From positions 1 to 64,000 of the forward strand of contig JADKGD010000035.1 in NCBI GenBank assembly GCA_016717145.1: a stretch of 64,000 nt of DNA. The letters run 5' to 3'. The stretch is from Saprospiraceae bacterium (GTDB lineage: Bacteria; Bacteroidota; Bacteroidia; Chitinophagales; Saprospiraceae). Positions 12,664 through 24,543 of the stretch are shown piece after piece; within the stretch, counting starts at the first letter, position 1, and every line of letters starts with the position of its first letter. Below the pieces are notes generated by a model. It was given only the letters and a program-made list of their open reading frames with translations, did not search any database and was not told the DNA's origin. The position numbers and the translations under genes are program-made.

Positions 12664-13021
12664 TTATTTATTATAACCCATAGAAAGCCCGGTATCCCCG
12701 GTGACATTGAGTTCCACATTGACAATGTCTTTCGTGTCATTTACAATATGAAGCGCAGTGTTTTTGTCTACCTTAACTTTGGCGGATTGAGCTGGTTTGA
12801 CGATGATAGAAGAATGCCTTCCTCCTGATATAGGTGCATGAAATACCTCCAGGTCAACTGCTGAAATATTTTTTAATTTTACACTAAAAGAGCCATGTTC
12901 ATTATTGCCAAGTATAAAACTATCCATGGGGCCGATGGTAGTGACTGAATGAATTTTGTTAAACAAATGGCACGAAAAAAAACAAAGTCATAAGCGTAAA
13001 AGACAAGATTAACTTTTTCAC
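12664..13021 (-). CDS. Small lipoprotein (frameshifted in its signal peptide)
   Basis: The well-defined part (12664-12966) encodes 100 residues with beta-rich composition. Upstream a GTG at 13021 begins a lipoprotein signal (VKKLILSFTLMTLFF followed by SC), which joins the body if the T8 run near 12980 is T7. The mature part would be a small all-beta domain, anchored in a membrane. No family is recognised. The signal reconstruction rests on one assumed homopolymer correction. Confidence 0.45.
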
Positions 13022-13195
13022 TTTTTTTTAATTTTTGATTAATGATGAATACTGACAAGACAAAGGTTATAATGTTTTGTTTTAATCATGCCTCAAATTA
13101 TTATTTGAGACTTATTTTGAGCTAGCTGAAAAAGTCAGCTTCAAAAAATGGCATCAAATATTTCCAAAGTCATTGTTCAAAAAACAGGGGTGAAA

Positions 13196-13258
13196 AGCCA
13201 TATTTGCCCAAATAGATATTATTTAGGATAAAAATCTTGTATATACGAAATTGAGCAC
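13196..13258. repeat. 63-bp dispersed repeat, copy A
   Basis: About 80% identical by eye to 38186-38248 in the same orientation; the best block is ATAAAAATCTTGTA followed by a CGAAATT element. Short spurious reading frames cross it. Confidence 0.5.
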
Positions 13259-13645
13259 ATTCTGAAATTAAAAGTTCATAATTAAGTGGTGGTTTGACTT
13301 TGATGATTACTTGATTGTACACCTTACTATATTTATCAGACTTGATGAATTTAATAACCATCTTCAATATGGTATGATCTAAAAGCCTAATTATTTCTAA
13401 AATGCACTTATTTTTGTCTCGGACATGGCTTTTGTTTTTGCAACCCAAAGATTGGTAAACTTAGCCATATATTTCATTTCAGACGTTTGGAAAAAAATAC
13501 ATGATTATTATTGTATTGATATATTTAAATATACGGGTATAAAAGGAAGAAAAAGTGCATTTTTAAAGTTTTATTTATTTATATTTCTGTGTTTTTTTAT
13601 ATGATGTATAACAAAAGTTATATCATAGGATATATAAAAGATCTG

Positions 13646-13653
13646 TACATTTG
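13646..13653 (+). promoter_or_regulatory. Bacteroidota -7 promoter element
   Basis: TACATTTG matches TAnnTTTG and lies 22 bp before the ATG of the small exported protein at 13676. Confidence 0.5.
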
Positions 13654-13675
13654 TAGTATTAAATAAAAACAATTT

Positions 13676-14053
13676 ATGAAACCAACATTATTTATTTTTA
13701 TGCTATTAAGCTTTGGCGGCGCAAACAGTAATTTGTTTTCTCAACCCGCTACAAAGCTTGAAGTTATGGCTGTAAAAAACTATATCATAGATTTGGTAGT
13801 GGGGTCATTAAATGGGGATGGAGATTTCCCTCATCCCTGGCATATCATTCAGTTGGAAGGCGTACCAGGTAATGGATCCAAAATTAAAATGATGAAACTT
13901 AATTTTTATGCGGAAAATGATGAAAGGATTAAATTTAAACCGAGTTTTGACGAAGCCAATTCTATCGCTTATGCTCATTTTCCGGTTACTGAATTTGATA
14001 AATATTATGAACTTTTAAAGCATAAAAAAAAATGCCTTGACGGCGAGCTATAG
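13676..14053 (+). CDS. Small exported protein of unknown function
   Basis: 125 residues with an export signal (MKPTLFIFMLLSFGGANSN) and a short mature domain that contains HPWHIIQLEGVPGNGSKIKM and ends in a lysine-rich helix. No homologous family is recognised. The ATG is preceded by a consensus promoter (13646-13653), which supports that the gene is expressed. It stands alone. Confidence 0.6.
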   Translation: MKPTLFIFMLLSFGGANSNLFSQPATKLEVMAVKNYIIDLVVGSLNGDGDFPHPWHIIQLEGVPGNGSKIKMMKLNFYAENDERIKFKPSFDEANSIAYAHFPVTEFDKYYELLKHKKKCLDGEL

Positions 14054-14204
14054 GGATAGTCCTTCTCTAAACTTAAAGGAAGTAAAGCTGCAAGTTTATG
14101 GCAAAGTACCTATGGGATTTTGATTGTCTTTACGTTATAAAATTTACATTGCAAGATTTTTTCGAAACATTTTCTTAAGACCATTTATAATTATATATTT
14201 TGAA

Positions 14205-14398
14205 ATGAAAGGTTAAGCTTATTTATACTTTTAATTCTTCTAGGTTGTAATATAAAGATTTTACCAAATACCCTTGGATCTTCATAAATGCTTTTATATG
14301 GTTACCAGCCTATTGATCCGTTGCCAATAAATATTAGGGTCGACACAAATGGTCCAAATCTTGTGCTCCTGACAAATAAAAAAAATATTATAAGCTAA
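14205..14398 (+). pseudogene. Degenerate small lipoprotein gene
   Basis: If one A is added after ATGAAA at 14205, the frame reads a lipoprotein signal (KRLSLFILLILLGC) with cysteine at the expected place. It then meets a TAA near 14284, and continues as MLLYGYQPIDPLPINIRV to a stop at 14396-14398. This looks like a small lipoprotein carrying one frameshift and one internal stop. The rest of 14054-14438 shows nothing I can assign. Confidence 0.35.
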
Positions 14399-14438
14399 AC
14401 CAAAGTAATTACATATTAAATCCTATCGGCAATATATT

Positions 14439-16244
14439 TTAATACAGCATCACCTTTTTTATTACCACACGACCAGCCAAATACAGCCTGACAAAATGTA
14501 AGCCTTTATGGCCGGAAAGTTGACATGCTATTCGGGAATTTTGCCCTTGAACTTTGGTAACATTACATACGTTCCTGCCTTGCATATCTATGATTTCTAT
14601 TTTTGAAGCAATAGTCTTAGGATCAGAAAATAAAATGTCAAAATCACCAAAACTCGGATTGGGCATTATGTTGATGTTTTGTTCATCATGGCTTTCTTCT
14701 ACTGCACTGGCATCCCTGACAAAACCTATTGCGGTCAAGGCTGGTAAAATTTCGGGGTTTTTCATAAACATATTCCACAATAAACCTGTCCTGTGATTTT
14801 GAATCATACAGATGATAGGTCCCTGATCAATGGCTAAATAGGAGTTGGCATACCAGTTGACATTACCATTAAATGCGTCGTAAAATCCATTTTTACCAAA
14901 TAGTTTGTCCCCTTCCTTAAAATAAAAATACCTTAATGCGGCCATACTTTCTGTTGGCGTATATGGCATGGATGATAATGCAGCAGTCGGAGCGATGGTA
15001 CCCTTATCATTTGTGCCGGGTTCGTGCGCCAGATAACCTGTCGGGTTGTCACTTGCCGTAAGTCCCCAACATTCAGCACTATACTTTTTGTGTTTTAATG
15101 GATTGAATATGCACCAGCCACGGTTGATGAGCGTGTGGTTTCTGTTCTGATCAAAGTAATTGGCAAATTTGTCTTTTATCCTCCTGGGGTCAAGGCCTAA
15201 AAATGAATAGTGTGCAAAAAATAGTGGTCCGCCATAAGCAGGTCCTACAAATAATTTATTTCCAAACCAGGTATTTCCATTTTTGTAAGTGCTCGCAGAT
15301 GTCCATCCGGTATTCCAGTATGAAGCAGGTATGGCATGTTTAGGTGAAGCTACAGCCAGGACATATACTATCATAGCTTCATTATATCCACGTAAAGGAA
15401 AATTCATCTGCCAGGCATAGTTTGGTGACCAATGCCAATATAAGACACCTGAATTATTTTTAGTATAAAAGTCCCATTCCACGTCTTCGTACAGCTTGGT
15501 AATGATCTGCCGTATGGCTTTTTCTGCAGCGTTATCAGCATCAAAAAACTGTCTGGCAGCCAACAAGCCTTGCATCAAAAATGCCGTTTCTACGAGATCT
15601 CCACCATTGTCAAATTGGCTGAAGGGAATGACTTTTCCTGACTTGCCATTCATCCAGTGAGGGAAGACACCATGAAAACGATCAGCAAATTGTAAAAAAC
15701 TGATCATCTTTATGATACGATCTACGCCTTCTGTACGAGTGATGTAACCATTCTCAATGCCAACAAGCAAGGCCATAATACCAAATCCTGACCCACCTGT
15801 CGTAACAATGTCCCCACTGCTGTTTCGCTCTCTGGCCATGCCTGAAGTTGGATGTCCGTCCTCCCAAAAATATCTGAAAGTATAGTTTTGTACCATATCC
15901 ATTAATGCATCATCAGACATTACCGTTTGTATTGAATTGATAGTGTCAGAGTTGGCAAGCTTTTGGTTCAAGCCATTGAGTGCTTCTATATAATAATAAA
16001 AGGTATTCAAATTGTCGGCATCAGTAAAATCCATATATTCTTTTGCTGTGACTGTTTTGATTGGAGTATACACTACATTATCTGCAGACCTCATTATTCT
16101 GAAATATTCGACACCATTCAACCCATTGATTTGCCAGGACAATTCGGTATGTCTCTGATAAGTTTTTACATCAGTTATGCTGATTTTCTGACTATACAAA
16201 AGCCATGGGCAAAAACATAAAATAGTGCATATCTTTTGAATCAT
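14439..16244 (-). CDS. GH144-like endo-beta-1,2-glucanase candidate with T9SS sorting domain
   Basis: 601 residues with signal peptide, a fibronectin-like N-terminal module (about 20-110), a glucoamylase-type (alpha/alpha)6 domain (about 115-505) and a type IX secretion C-terminal domain (about the last 80 residues, starting PNPSFGDFDI). Family landmarks are SGFGIMALLVGIENG, AECWGLTASD, the GTIAPTAALSSMPYTP segment and YLAIDQGP. This family (Pfam glucoamylase, CAZy GH144/GH162) includes endo-beta-1,2-glucanases. It is the last gene of the polysaccharide locus, 50 bp after susD. It would act outside the cell or on its surface; substrate is inferred from family. Confidence 0.8.
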   Translation of the reverse strand: MIQKICTILCFCPWLLYSQKISITDVKTYQRHTELSWQINGLNGVEYFRIMRSADNVVYTPIKTVTAKEYMDFTDADNLNTFYYYIEALNGLNQKLANSDTINSIQTVMSDDALMDMVQNYTFRYFWEDGHPTSGMARERNSSGDIVTTGGSGFGIMALLVGIENGYITRTEGVDRIIKMISFLQFADRFHGVFPHWMNGKSGKVIPFSQFDNGGDLVETAFLMQGLLAARQFFDADNAAEKAIRQIITKLYEDVEWDFYTKNNSGVLYWHWSPNYAWQMNFPLRGYNEAMIVYVLAVASPKHAIPASYWNTGWTSASTYKNGNTWFGNKLFVGPAYGGPLFFAHYSFLGLDPRRIKDKFANYFDQNRNHTLINRGWCIFNPLKHKKYSAECWGLTASDNPTGYLAHEPGTNDKGTIAPTAALSSMPYTPTESMAALRYFYFKEGDKLFGKNGFYDAFNGNVNWYANSYLAIDQGPIICMIQNHRTGLLWNMFMKNPEILPALTAIGFVRDASAVEESHDEQNINIMPNPSFGDFDILFSDPKTIASKIEIIDMQGRNVCNVTKVQGQNSRIACQLSGHKGLHFVRLYLAGRVVIKKVMLY

Positions 16245-16294
16245 AGCGATTATTATTTTACCAAAATTAGTGCTTTTTAATGAATATGATCAAA

Positions 16295-17768
16295 TTAATA
16301 TCCTTGATTTTGTGTTAAATTGCCGCCACTAAGGTCAATTTCTGTTTGTGGCAGAGGCATATACTCGTGTTTATTGCTTATAAAAGGTTTACCTATCTTT
16401 TTTATAACATCAGCTTGTACATCCCATCTTTGCAGGTCAAACCATCTGAGTTGCTCCATAGCAAGCTCAACTCGGCGTTCGCGTCTTATGGCTGTACGGA
16501 GGTCATTTTGATTGGAAATGGTCAGGTCCTTAAGGATAAAGTTATTGGTACCACGAGCTCTTTTTCTGATCATATTTACATACTCCAGTGCCTTTGACGT
16601 GTTGCCGGTTTCGTTAGCGGCTTCTGCACCCAGCAGGATGATATCTGCATATCTCAACAATCTGATATTGCCCGGGCCATTGTCCTGAAGACCCGGGTGG
16701 TTACTGACCCATGCTTTCTGATTGAATCGTTCATTTAGGATTTCCGGGTTGTCCTGAACTATAGTCGAACCATCAGGCAGGACTTCTCCGACATATATGA
16801 TCGTAGCTTGACGGCGCGGGTCGCCTGCCTCGTAAGAGGCTATGAGGTCGTCACTTGGTCTGTTAAATCCCCATCCTAAGTTTGGCACACCTCTGACCCC
16901 TTGTACCATGTTGTATGGAGTGGCTCCTGAACCCACGATGGCAGATTGCAAAGCAACGGCACCTATTTCAAACATACTTTCAGAGCCATTTTCGCCTGCC
17001 TGAGTAAAAATCTGATTGTATGCCGGCATTAAAGTATATTCATTACTATTGACGACCTCTTCACAAAGTAAAAGCGCTTTATCATATTTTTTTTGAATCA
17101 TATATAATTTTGCCAACATGCCTTTGTCAGCACCTTTGGTCACACGACCGAGATCGACAGACGCGTATTTTGATTTTTCAGGTAAGGAAGAAATGGCATC
17201 CTAAAAAATCTTTTTCTATCAAGGCATAAACTGCGTCTTTGCTGCTTCTCACTTGTGTAAAATATTGATCTTCTGTCAATTGATTTGTGATCAATGGTAT
17301 ATCTCCAAACCATTGAACCAGCCTCAAATAATTAAAAGCCCTTAAAAATTTTGCCTCACCGATTAATCTTGATTTAAGCGTTTCTGACATCTCTATATCA
17401 GGTATTTTATTGATGGCAAGGTTGGCTCTTGATATCGTGTTGTAATGTCCTTTCCAAATGGTGGAAAAAGTTTGATTTGTGGCATCAAATACAAAGTCAT
17501 CAACCTCTTTCAAAAACAAACCATCATTTTCCGTGCTGCCTTTGTCAGAGTCATCAGAGATGATATCTGTTGCGCCTATATATGGCAAGCCGCAGTACTC
17601 CCATGATCTGAAATTAGCATAAATGGCATTAGTTGCCCAAATGGCGTGTTCTTCATTTGCAAAAAAAGTTTCCGCTGTGAGATTGCCTTTTGGTTTTCTA
17701 TCCAGGAATTCTTCTGAACATGAGCTTGATAAGACAATGATAAAAAGTGCAATTATTTTATATTTCAT
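16295..17768 (-). CDS. susD: SusD/RagB glycan-binding lipoprotein (one frameshift)
   Basis: It begins with a lipoprotein signal with lipobox SSSC, followed by EEFLDRKPKGNLT, the usual SusD start. TPR-type helices follow (IGEAKFLRAFNYLRLVQWFGDIPLI), then the C-terminal family signature ERRVELAMEQLRWFDLQRW near the end. SusD binds glycans on the surface and lids its SusC transporter. The frame breaks near 17185 (an extra G after TTTTTTA); joined, the protein is about 490 residues, normal length. It is 148 bp downstream of susC on the same strand. Confidence 0.9.
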
Positions 17769-17916
17769 CTGTTTATTTTTTATTTTTATTTTTAAAGGCC
17801 AGATGGAATCTTTGATAAAAAATAATCAATGTGGTTATCATTTAATAAACCTTGATTATTTTTTATGTCGATTTCATGACAATTATTTTTATAATATATT
17901 TTACAATTAAATGTGT

Positions 17917-20901
17917 TTAAAACTTGGTTTCCAAGCCAAATTGAATCGATTTAGCAATTGGGTAAACACCGTTATCAAATCCTACTTTAAATGGACTGCT
18001 GCCATTGGGAAATTCAGGTGTATAACCTGTAAACGATTGTTTTGTCCAAAGGTTTGTACCTGATACAAATATTCTGAAACTTTCCAGTTTTACTTTTTGT
18101 GTTAAAATTTTTGATAAGGTATAACCCAAGCTTAACGTACGCAACCTAAAAAAGGAACCATCTTGAATAAACCGGTCACTTACTCTGTAATTATGGCCAC
18201 CATTTGTTACCCTTGGTTCTGATGCTGACGGATTGTCAATGGTCCATGCATTTGATACATGTGCCTCCCAATTGTATACCCCAAACCGTGTAGCTTCTTT
18301 TTCATTATAAACCTTATTGCCGGAAACACCAAAAAAATCAGCATTAAAATCTATGCCTTTAAATCCGGCACCAAGATTAAATCCATAGGTAAATTTTGGA
18401 ATAGCGCTACCTAAGTAAACTCTGTCTTTGCCATCAAGTTTGCCATCATTGTTATTATCCCTGTACCTGATATCACCTGGTTTTTCACTGCCGAAAGAAG
18501 GACTTGCAACAATTTCTTCAGCATTCTGAAAAATGCCCTCAACCTGATAGCCATAAAGTGCTCCGATAGGCAGGCCAACGATGGTGTGGGTAGCAGGTTC
18601 CTGATTTACAAAAGCGTCAAAAATTTCACTTTTCCCTTTTGCCAGAGCCAGCACTTTGTTATTAACAGTGGAAAAATTTAGCCCAATATTATAATCAAAA
18701 GTACCCGTTTCGCGCCAATTTGCGGCAAGCTCAATACCGGAATTCAGTACTTCTGCTGTATTAACAAATGGACTGTTCTGAGATCCAACTACATCTGGAA
18801 TAGGGACTGCAGCAATGATATCAGTAGTATGGCGTCGGTACCAATCAATCTCGATATTCATCCGCTCCTGAAGAAAACCTGCTTCCAATCCTACATCTAC
18901 CTGATTGGATACTTCCCATTTGAGTTTAGGGTTTGAAATGGAGAGTTGGGTAGCACCTTGATTAATGTTTTCGCCACTTCCAAATACACCATACAGATTA
19001 CTATTGATGATGGCCGAAGTAGGGTAGCGGTTAGTCAGGGCTTGATTGCCCAGGATACCATAACTTGCCCTCAATTTGAGCCTGTCAAAGGCATGTAGTT
19101 TTTCTACAAAAGACTCTCTGCCAAGATTCCATCCTACACTTCCTGATGGGAAGTAACCTGTTCGATTGTCAGGTGTAAATCGACTTGATTTATCTACCCT
19201 CATGGATGCCGTAAATAGGTACTTATCATTTAGTGCATAATTTGTTCTGAATAGGATTGAATTTAAGGCTTCATCACTTAATTCACCATAGTTGGTTTGC
19301 GTGGTATCATTTCCTGATGATAAATAAAAAAGTTCATCAGCCGTACCCGGAAAATTTTGTCGGCTTGCGCCTATTTTTTCAAACGTCCTTTGTTCAGCAG
19401 TATACCCTACCAGAACACCCAATGTATGGTTTTTCCACTCTTTAAAAAAATTGAGTGTTTGTTCCCAAATCCAGTTTTTGTTTCCATCACGCTCAATGGT
19501 CAATCTGTCAGAATTATTGAGTTGAGAAGCACTGACTTTATATTTTGGTTCAATATTTCGAAACTTGGAATCCGTAAAATTGTAACCAAAATTTGATCTG
19601 AATTTAAAATTCTTGAGAAATGATATCTCGCCAAACATATTTCCCAGTAATTGTGATCCGTTTTTAAATCTGTTGCTCTTATAAAATTGATCAGCGACAG
19701 GATTTGCAATGGCAAGACCAAAAAAAGTAGGATCAGTAAAATCACCTTTTGAATCAAAGACCGATAAAGTAGAAGGAATCTGATAGGCAGCACTGGTGAC
19801 ATTCGGGCCTAATTGTTCTTTTGTGATGGCATAAGAGGTGTTGTTTCCAATGGTTAACCAGGATTTAAGTTTCATTTCTGTATTCAATCTGAAAGTGCCA
19901 CGTTCAAAAGATGTATTTTTTAGTATACCATCCTGATTAAAATAATTTGAACTAAAATTGTAGGATACATTTTCTGAAGCACCATTTGCACCAAACTGCA
20001 TACTTGCTATAGGGGCTGACCTGAATATTTCTGATTGCCAATCTGTTCCTTTTCCCAATGAATCTGGATTTGTGAAATAATTTTGACCACGCAGCTGATT
20101 GTAAGCTTTTGCAAATTGACTGCCATTCAAAAGAGGTATCTTCCTGATCACTTCTTGCTGACCGTAATATGTGGAGAATGATAGCTGCGCATTTTTACGC
20201 TTTTTACCATTTTTTGTGGTAATGAGGATGACGCCATTTGCACCACGACTGCCATAAATCGCTGCTGATGAAGCATCTTTGAGGACCTCGATACTTTCTA
20301 CGTCCTGAGGATTTACACTTGATGCATCTTCCGTAATCATACCGTCAATTACATAAAGTGGATTGCTGTTATTAAGCGTTCCTGTACCTCTTATTCTGAT
20401 GACTGCACCCGCACCCGGAGCACCTGAAGCAGGTGTCACGTTTACTCCCGTTATTTTTCCTTGAAGTGCCTGTTCGATGTTTGGAGATGTCACCCTGGCC
20501 AATTCGCTGCCCTTGAGGCTTGAGACGGCTCCCGTGAGATCGCTTTTCTTTTGAACACCATAACCCACGACGACCACCTGATCGATGAGTATGGATGACT
20601 CTGTCATTTTAACGTTAATTTCTTTTTGACCATTGAGATTAATTTCTTCGTCATTATAGCCGAGATATTTTATGACCAAGACTGCCTGCGCATTCTGAAC
20701 ATTGATGGTAAATGATCCATCTACATCTGATATGGTGCCATTGGTGCTTCCTTTTTCTTCAATTGATGCCCCAATGATGGCTTCATTGTTGGCGAGATCA
20801 GTGATACTTCCTTTTATCACGTTTTGTGCCATGGTTATACTTGTCAGTGAGACAACATAAAGCAGCATTAAGAACCATCTTTTGTTTGTGTTATACATCA
20901 T
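17917..20901 (-). CDS. susC: SusC/RagA TonB-dependent glycan transporter
   Basis: 994 residues, intact. Order: signal peptide, carboxypeptidase-like beta-sandwich (about 27-105), TonB-box region DQVVVVGYGVQKKSDLTGAV, plug domain (VIRIRGTGTLNNSNPLYVIDG; VESIEVLKDASSAAIYGSRG) and outer-membrane barrel to the C-terminus. It imports oligosaccharides with SusD and TonB energy. The gene begins 8 bp after the stop of the GH3 gene, which supports a single operon. An alternative start a codon later (second Met) is possible. Confidence 0.95.
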   Translation of the reverse strand: MMYNTNKRWFLMLLYVVSLTSITMAQNVIKGSITDLANNEAIIGASIEEKGSTNGTISDVDGSFTINVQNAQAVLVIKYLGYNDEEINLNGQKEINVKMTESSILIDQVVVVGYGVQKKSDLTGAVSSLKGSELARVTSPNIEQALQGKITGVNVTPASGAPGAGAVIRIRGTGTLNNSNPLYVIDGMITEDASSVNPQDVESIEVLKDASSAAIYGSRGANGVILITTKNGKKRKNAQLSFSTYYGQQEVIRKIPLLNGSQFAKAYNQLRGQNYFTNPDSLGKGTDWQSEIFRSAPIASMQFGANGASENVSYNFSSNYFNQDGILKNTSFERGTFRLNTEMKLKSWLTIGNNTSYAITKEQLGPNVTSAAYQIPSTLSVFDSKGDFTDPTFFGLAIANPVADQFYKSNRFKNGSQLLGNMFGEISFLKNFKFRSNFGYNFTDSKFRNIEPKYKVSASQLNNSDRLTIERDGNKNWIWEQTLNFFKEWKNHTLGVLVGYTAEQRTFEKIGASRQNFPGTADELFYLSSGNDTTQTNYGELSDEALNSILFRTNYALNDKYLFTASMRVDKSSRFTPDNRTGYFPSGSVGWNLGRESFVEKLHAFDRLKLRASYGILGNQALTNRYPTSAIINSNLYGVFGSGENINQGATQLSISNPKLKWEVSNQVDVGLEAGFLQERMNIEIDWYRRHTTDIIAAVPIPDVVGSQNSPFVNTAEVLNSGIELAANWRETGTFDYNIGLNFSTVNNKVLALAKGKSEIFDAFVNQEPATHTIVGLPIGALYGYQVEGIFQNAEEIVASPSFGSEKPGDIRYRDNNNDGKLDGKDRVYLGSAIPKFTYGFNLGAGFKGIDFNADFFGVSGNKVYNEKEATRFGVYNWEAHVSNAWTIDNPSASEPRVTNGGHNYRVSDRFIQDGSFFRLRTLSLGYTLSKILTQKVKLESFRIFVSGTNLWTKQSFTGYTPEFPNGSSPFKVGFDNGVYPIAKSIQFGLETKF

Positions 20902-20909
20902 GGTTAATT

Positions 20910-23143
20910 TTATTTAGTTACGTTAATTTTTATGGAATTGGATGTTTCTGACGAACCTGCTACAAATATATTAAATTCCCCGGGTTCTACGATCCATTCC
21001 ATCTTCTGGTTGTAAAATGATAAGTCTTTTTTTGTCAATTTGAAAATTACTTCTTTGCTTTCGCCTTTTTTTAACATGACTTTTTGAAATGATTTTAATT
21101 CTTTGACAGGACGAGTGACGCTGGATACAAGATCTCTTATATACAATTGTACCACTTCAGCGCCATCATATGAACCTGTATTTTTAAGGGTTATGCTTAT
21201 GTTGATGGTTTCATCCGCACCATAGGAAAGTTTATCAGATTTAGGTACACTATATTCAAAACTGGTATAACTTAAACCAAAGCCAAATGGGTATAGCGGC
21301 GTATTGGGCATGTCAAGATATTTGGAATTGTACTTTGAGTCTGATTTAATAGGTCTCCCGGTATTTTTGCTATTATAATAGATTGGAATCTGTCCCTCAT
21401 GTCGGGGGAAGCTCATAGGTAATTTAGCTGATGGGTTGTAATCGCCATAAATAATGTCAGCAAGTGCATTTCCCGCCTGTGTGCCGAGCCACCAGGCTTC
21501 CAGAATGGCATCGGCATTTTCCTGCACATCATTTAGCACAAGGGGACGACCATTCATCAGGATAACGACAACAGGCTTTCCAGTGGCTTTTAATGCTTTC
21601 AGCAGATCTTCCTGCACTCCGGGTAAACGTAGCATCGTTTTTGAGGCAGCTTCTCCACTCATGTCTTTATGTTCGCCTATGGACAATATAATAAGATCTG
21701 ATTCTTTGGCCTTCTTGATGACAGCTTCAAATTGTGATTTATCGCTTCCTTCTATGTCGCAGCCTTTGATATGCTCAAAGACAATGCCATTGGCTCCCTG
21801 ATGGCTTCTGAGGCCTTCATATAAGCTTACGCAATGTCTTCCTTCACCGGATGCTGACCATGCGCCAATCAGATTATTTTTATCATCTGACAATGGACCT
21901 GTGACAAGTATTTTTTAATATTTTTCTTTAATGGTAACGTTCCGTTATTTTTTAATAATACCACAGATTTACGTGCTACATCCCGGCTGGCTTCCAGATT
22001 TTCTTTTGTCATTATGGAATTTGCTTCTCTGGTTTTATCTGAGAACTTATAGGGATTTTCAAAAAGGCCTAATTTCTTTTTTATTGTCAGAATGCTTCTT
22101 ACACTGGCATCAATTTGACCAATATTTATTCTTCCATCTGTCAAACCTGCCTTTATTTTTTCCTGAAATATTCCTCCTTGCATATCCATGTCTACACCTG
22201 CATTGACGGCAAGGATACCGGCATCAATTTCATCTTTTACTACCCCATGTTCTACCATTTCATTGATGGAAGTATAGTCAGTTACCACAAAGCCATCAAA
22301 ACCCCATTCATTGCGCAATATATCGGTCAATAAGTATTTATTTCCGGTAGCTGGTACACCATTATAATCGTTAAACGAAGTCATAACTGTCAGTGCCCCG
22401 GCGTCCACTGCTGCTTTGTAAGGAGGAAGATAGACCTCTCTGAAAACACGCTCGCTCATTTCAACAGAGTTGTAATCACGACCTGCAATCGGAGCCCCAT
22501 AAGCAGCAAAATGTTTCACACAAGCAACCAATCTGTCAGGCTTGTCAAAATTTTGGCCTTGAATGCCACGCACCCGTGCAGCCGCAACCATGGAGCCAAG
22601 ATATGTATCTTCACCTGCACCTTCCATGACCCGACCCCATCTTGGTTCACGACTAATATCAACCATAGGCGCAAAAGTCCAGTGTAAACCTGATGCGGCC
22701 GCTTCTTTGGACATGGTATAGGCTGACTTCTCAATAGCTTCAAGATCCCAGCTTGCTGCTTCGCCCAGGGGAATTGGAAACATTGTTTTGTAACCATGTA
22801 TGACATCATATCCAAACAACAAAGGTATCTTGAGTCGACTTTCTTCTATAGCAATTTTCTGTAATCTGGTGGTAAAATCAACAGTGTGGCTATTAAATAA
22901 TGAACCACATCTGCCGCTTTTAATGTCCGTTTCGTAACCACCCCGGATTGTAGGCCCGGTCATTTCCCAATCGGTCGTAAAAATAGTCATCTGACCTAGT
23001 TTTTCATCAAGCGTCATTTGAGACATCAGTTTTTCGATAAATGGATCTTTGGCGGATTTGGACATTTTATCGCCGGTTTTTCTGCTACATGATATCAAGC
23101 CAAGTACAAGGATACATGATATGCTTAAAATTTTTGGATTCAT
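20910..23143 (-). CDS. GH3 family beta-glucosidase lipoprotein (one frameshift)
   Basis: It begins with a lipoprotein signal (LGLISC). The N-terminal TIM barrel includes KHFAAYG and the nucleophile motif GFVVTDYTSINEM. The second domain has the acid/base motif HKDMSGEAASKTMLRLPG, and the C-terminus is a fibronectin-III-like domain (ENPYPFGFGLSYTSFEYS type: LYPFGFGLSYTSFEYS). The frame breaks near 21910 in an A run; joined length about 745 residues is normal for GH3. GH3 enzymes remove terminal glucose from beta-linked oligosaccharides. The gene lies between a GH144-like gene and susC; in known beta-1,2-glucan loci a GH3 finishes sophoro-oligosaccharides, which I infer here. Confidence 0.88.
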
Positions 23144-23170
23144 ATTTATTTTTACTATGTTATATTTAAG

Positions 23171-24543
23171 TTATTTATACATTTTTGCGAGCCATCCTCC
23201 GGTAAAACCAGCTGATTTAAGCCCATTGATGATATATTTGTTTTTTTTCATTGTTTTCCAAATGAGACCTGTTTCATGATTTTGAATTTGGAGGGCTATA
23301 GGACCCTGATCAATGCCAAGGTAATCGATATCAAACCAACCGACAGGATTTTTTTCATTTTTGTATGTGAGGTTGAAGGCGTCTTTAAATCCATATTCGC
23401 CTATTAACTCATTATAATATGTTTGCCACATATACTTTAAGCAAGCTTCTGATTCATCCGGTGTGAAGGTAAAAGAGCCTCCTGCTGCTGTTGGTGCAAT
23501 GGTGCCGTCATCTACTATTTGTAAAGATGCTGCACCACGAGCCCTGTAATCAAAAAATATCCTATCTATGCCATCTATATTTAACTTGCCATTGTGTGGG
23601 CCATCACACGCTGTGAGACCCCAACATTTGTCAGAGTAGCCAACAAATTTATTTGGATTTGCCATACAATAAGCCCTGTTGGATAAGGTGGCTTTTTTTG
23701 AATTTTCAAAATAATCTGAATTCAAGACTTGCATAACACTATCTTTAATATCTCTGAAATCTATCCAAATGTGGCTATATTGATGACCAAATAGCGGATC
23801 GAACTGAATGTTTTTTTGACCATAAAAGGAATCAATTTGATAAGTACTGCACCACATGGACCAGGAATCTGCGGGTATAGGGTGTGTAGGCGATGCCATC
23901 GCCATGATGATTAGCACCATTGCTTCATTATAACCTGCCCATTCACTTTGGATAAAACCACTTTCGGGATGCCAGCCCATCGACATAAATCCATTTGACT
24001 TCATCATCCAATTCCAATCCACACGTCGGTAAAGACTATCTGCCAATAATCTTATGTTTTGTTCAGTCTGGTCATCAGGTGCATCAAAATATGATTGACA
24101 ACTTAATATACCAGCCATTAATAGACCCGTATCAATGGATGAAAGTTCTACTTTTTATACCTTTTGGCATTATCTAAATTAAGGAAGTGATAAAAAAATC
24201 CTTTATGACCGCTCATTCCAATGCTATCAGGTCCCTGAGGTAGCATCCACAAAGCATCCAGTGTTTTATATACACGTTGAGCGCCTTCTGATCTGGAAAT
24301 GTATTTGTTTTCAATGCCGGTAAGGTAGGTACTCAGACCGAATCCTGTTGCAGCAATGCTTGAAAAAGTGAGGGTAGGATATCTGTCAGGTATTTGATGA
24401 TGAATCGTATCTGCCAGATCCCAAAAATAATTAAATGTTTTTTGTTTGAGATTCTCTCTGGAGTATTGCTGCTCTTTTACAAGCTGTGGACTGCCACAAG
24501 AAAACAACATACTTATTATTATACTCCACATGAGTTTGGACAT
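23171..24543 (-). CDS. Second GH144-like glucanase, lipoprotein form (one frameshift)
   Basis: It begins with a lipobox signal (SMLFSC). The rest is one glucoamylase-type domain with the same landmarks as the 14.4-16.2 kb gene: FGLSTYLTGIENKYISRSEG, DKCWGLTACDGP, DGTIAPTAAGGSFTFTPDES, YLGIDQGPIALQIQNHETGL. It lacks a T9SS domain, so it is probably tethered to the cell surface or periplasmic. The frame breaks near 24152 (A5 where A6 is needed); joined length is about 457 residues, normal for the family. It precedes the GH3 gene by 27 bp. Confidence 0.82.

Noticed and set aside
13170..13448. 92-codon minus-strand frame
   Set aside because: It crosses the dispersed 63-bp repeat, and the same peptide fragment appears before the glutathione peroxidase start; composition is not protein-like.
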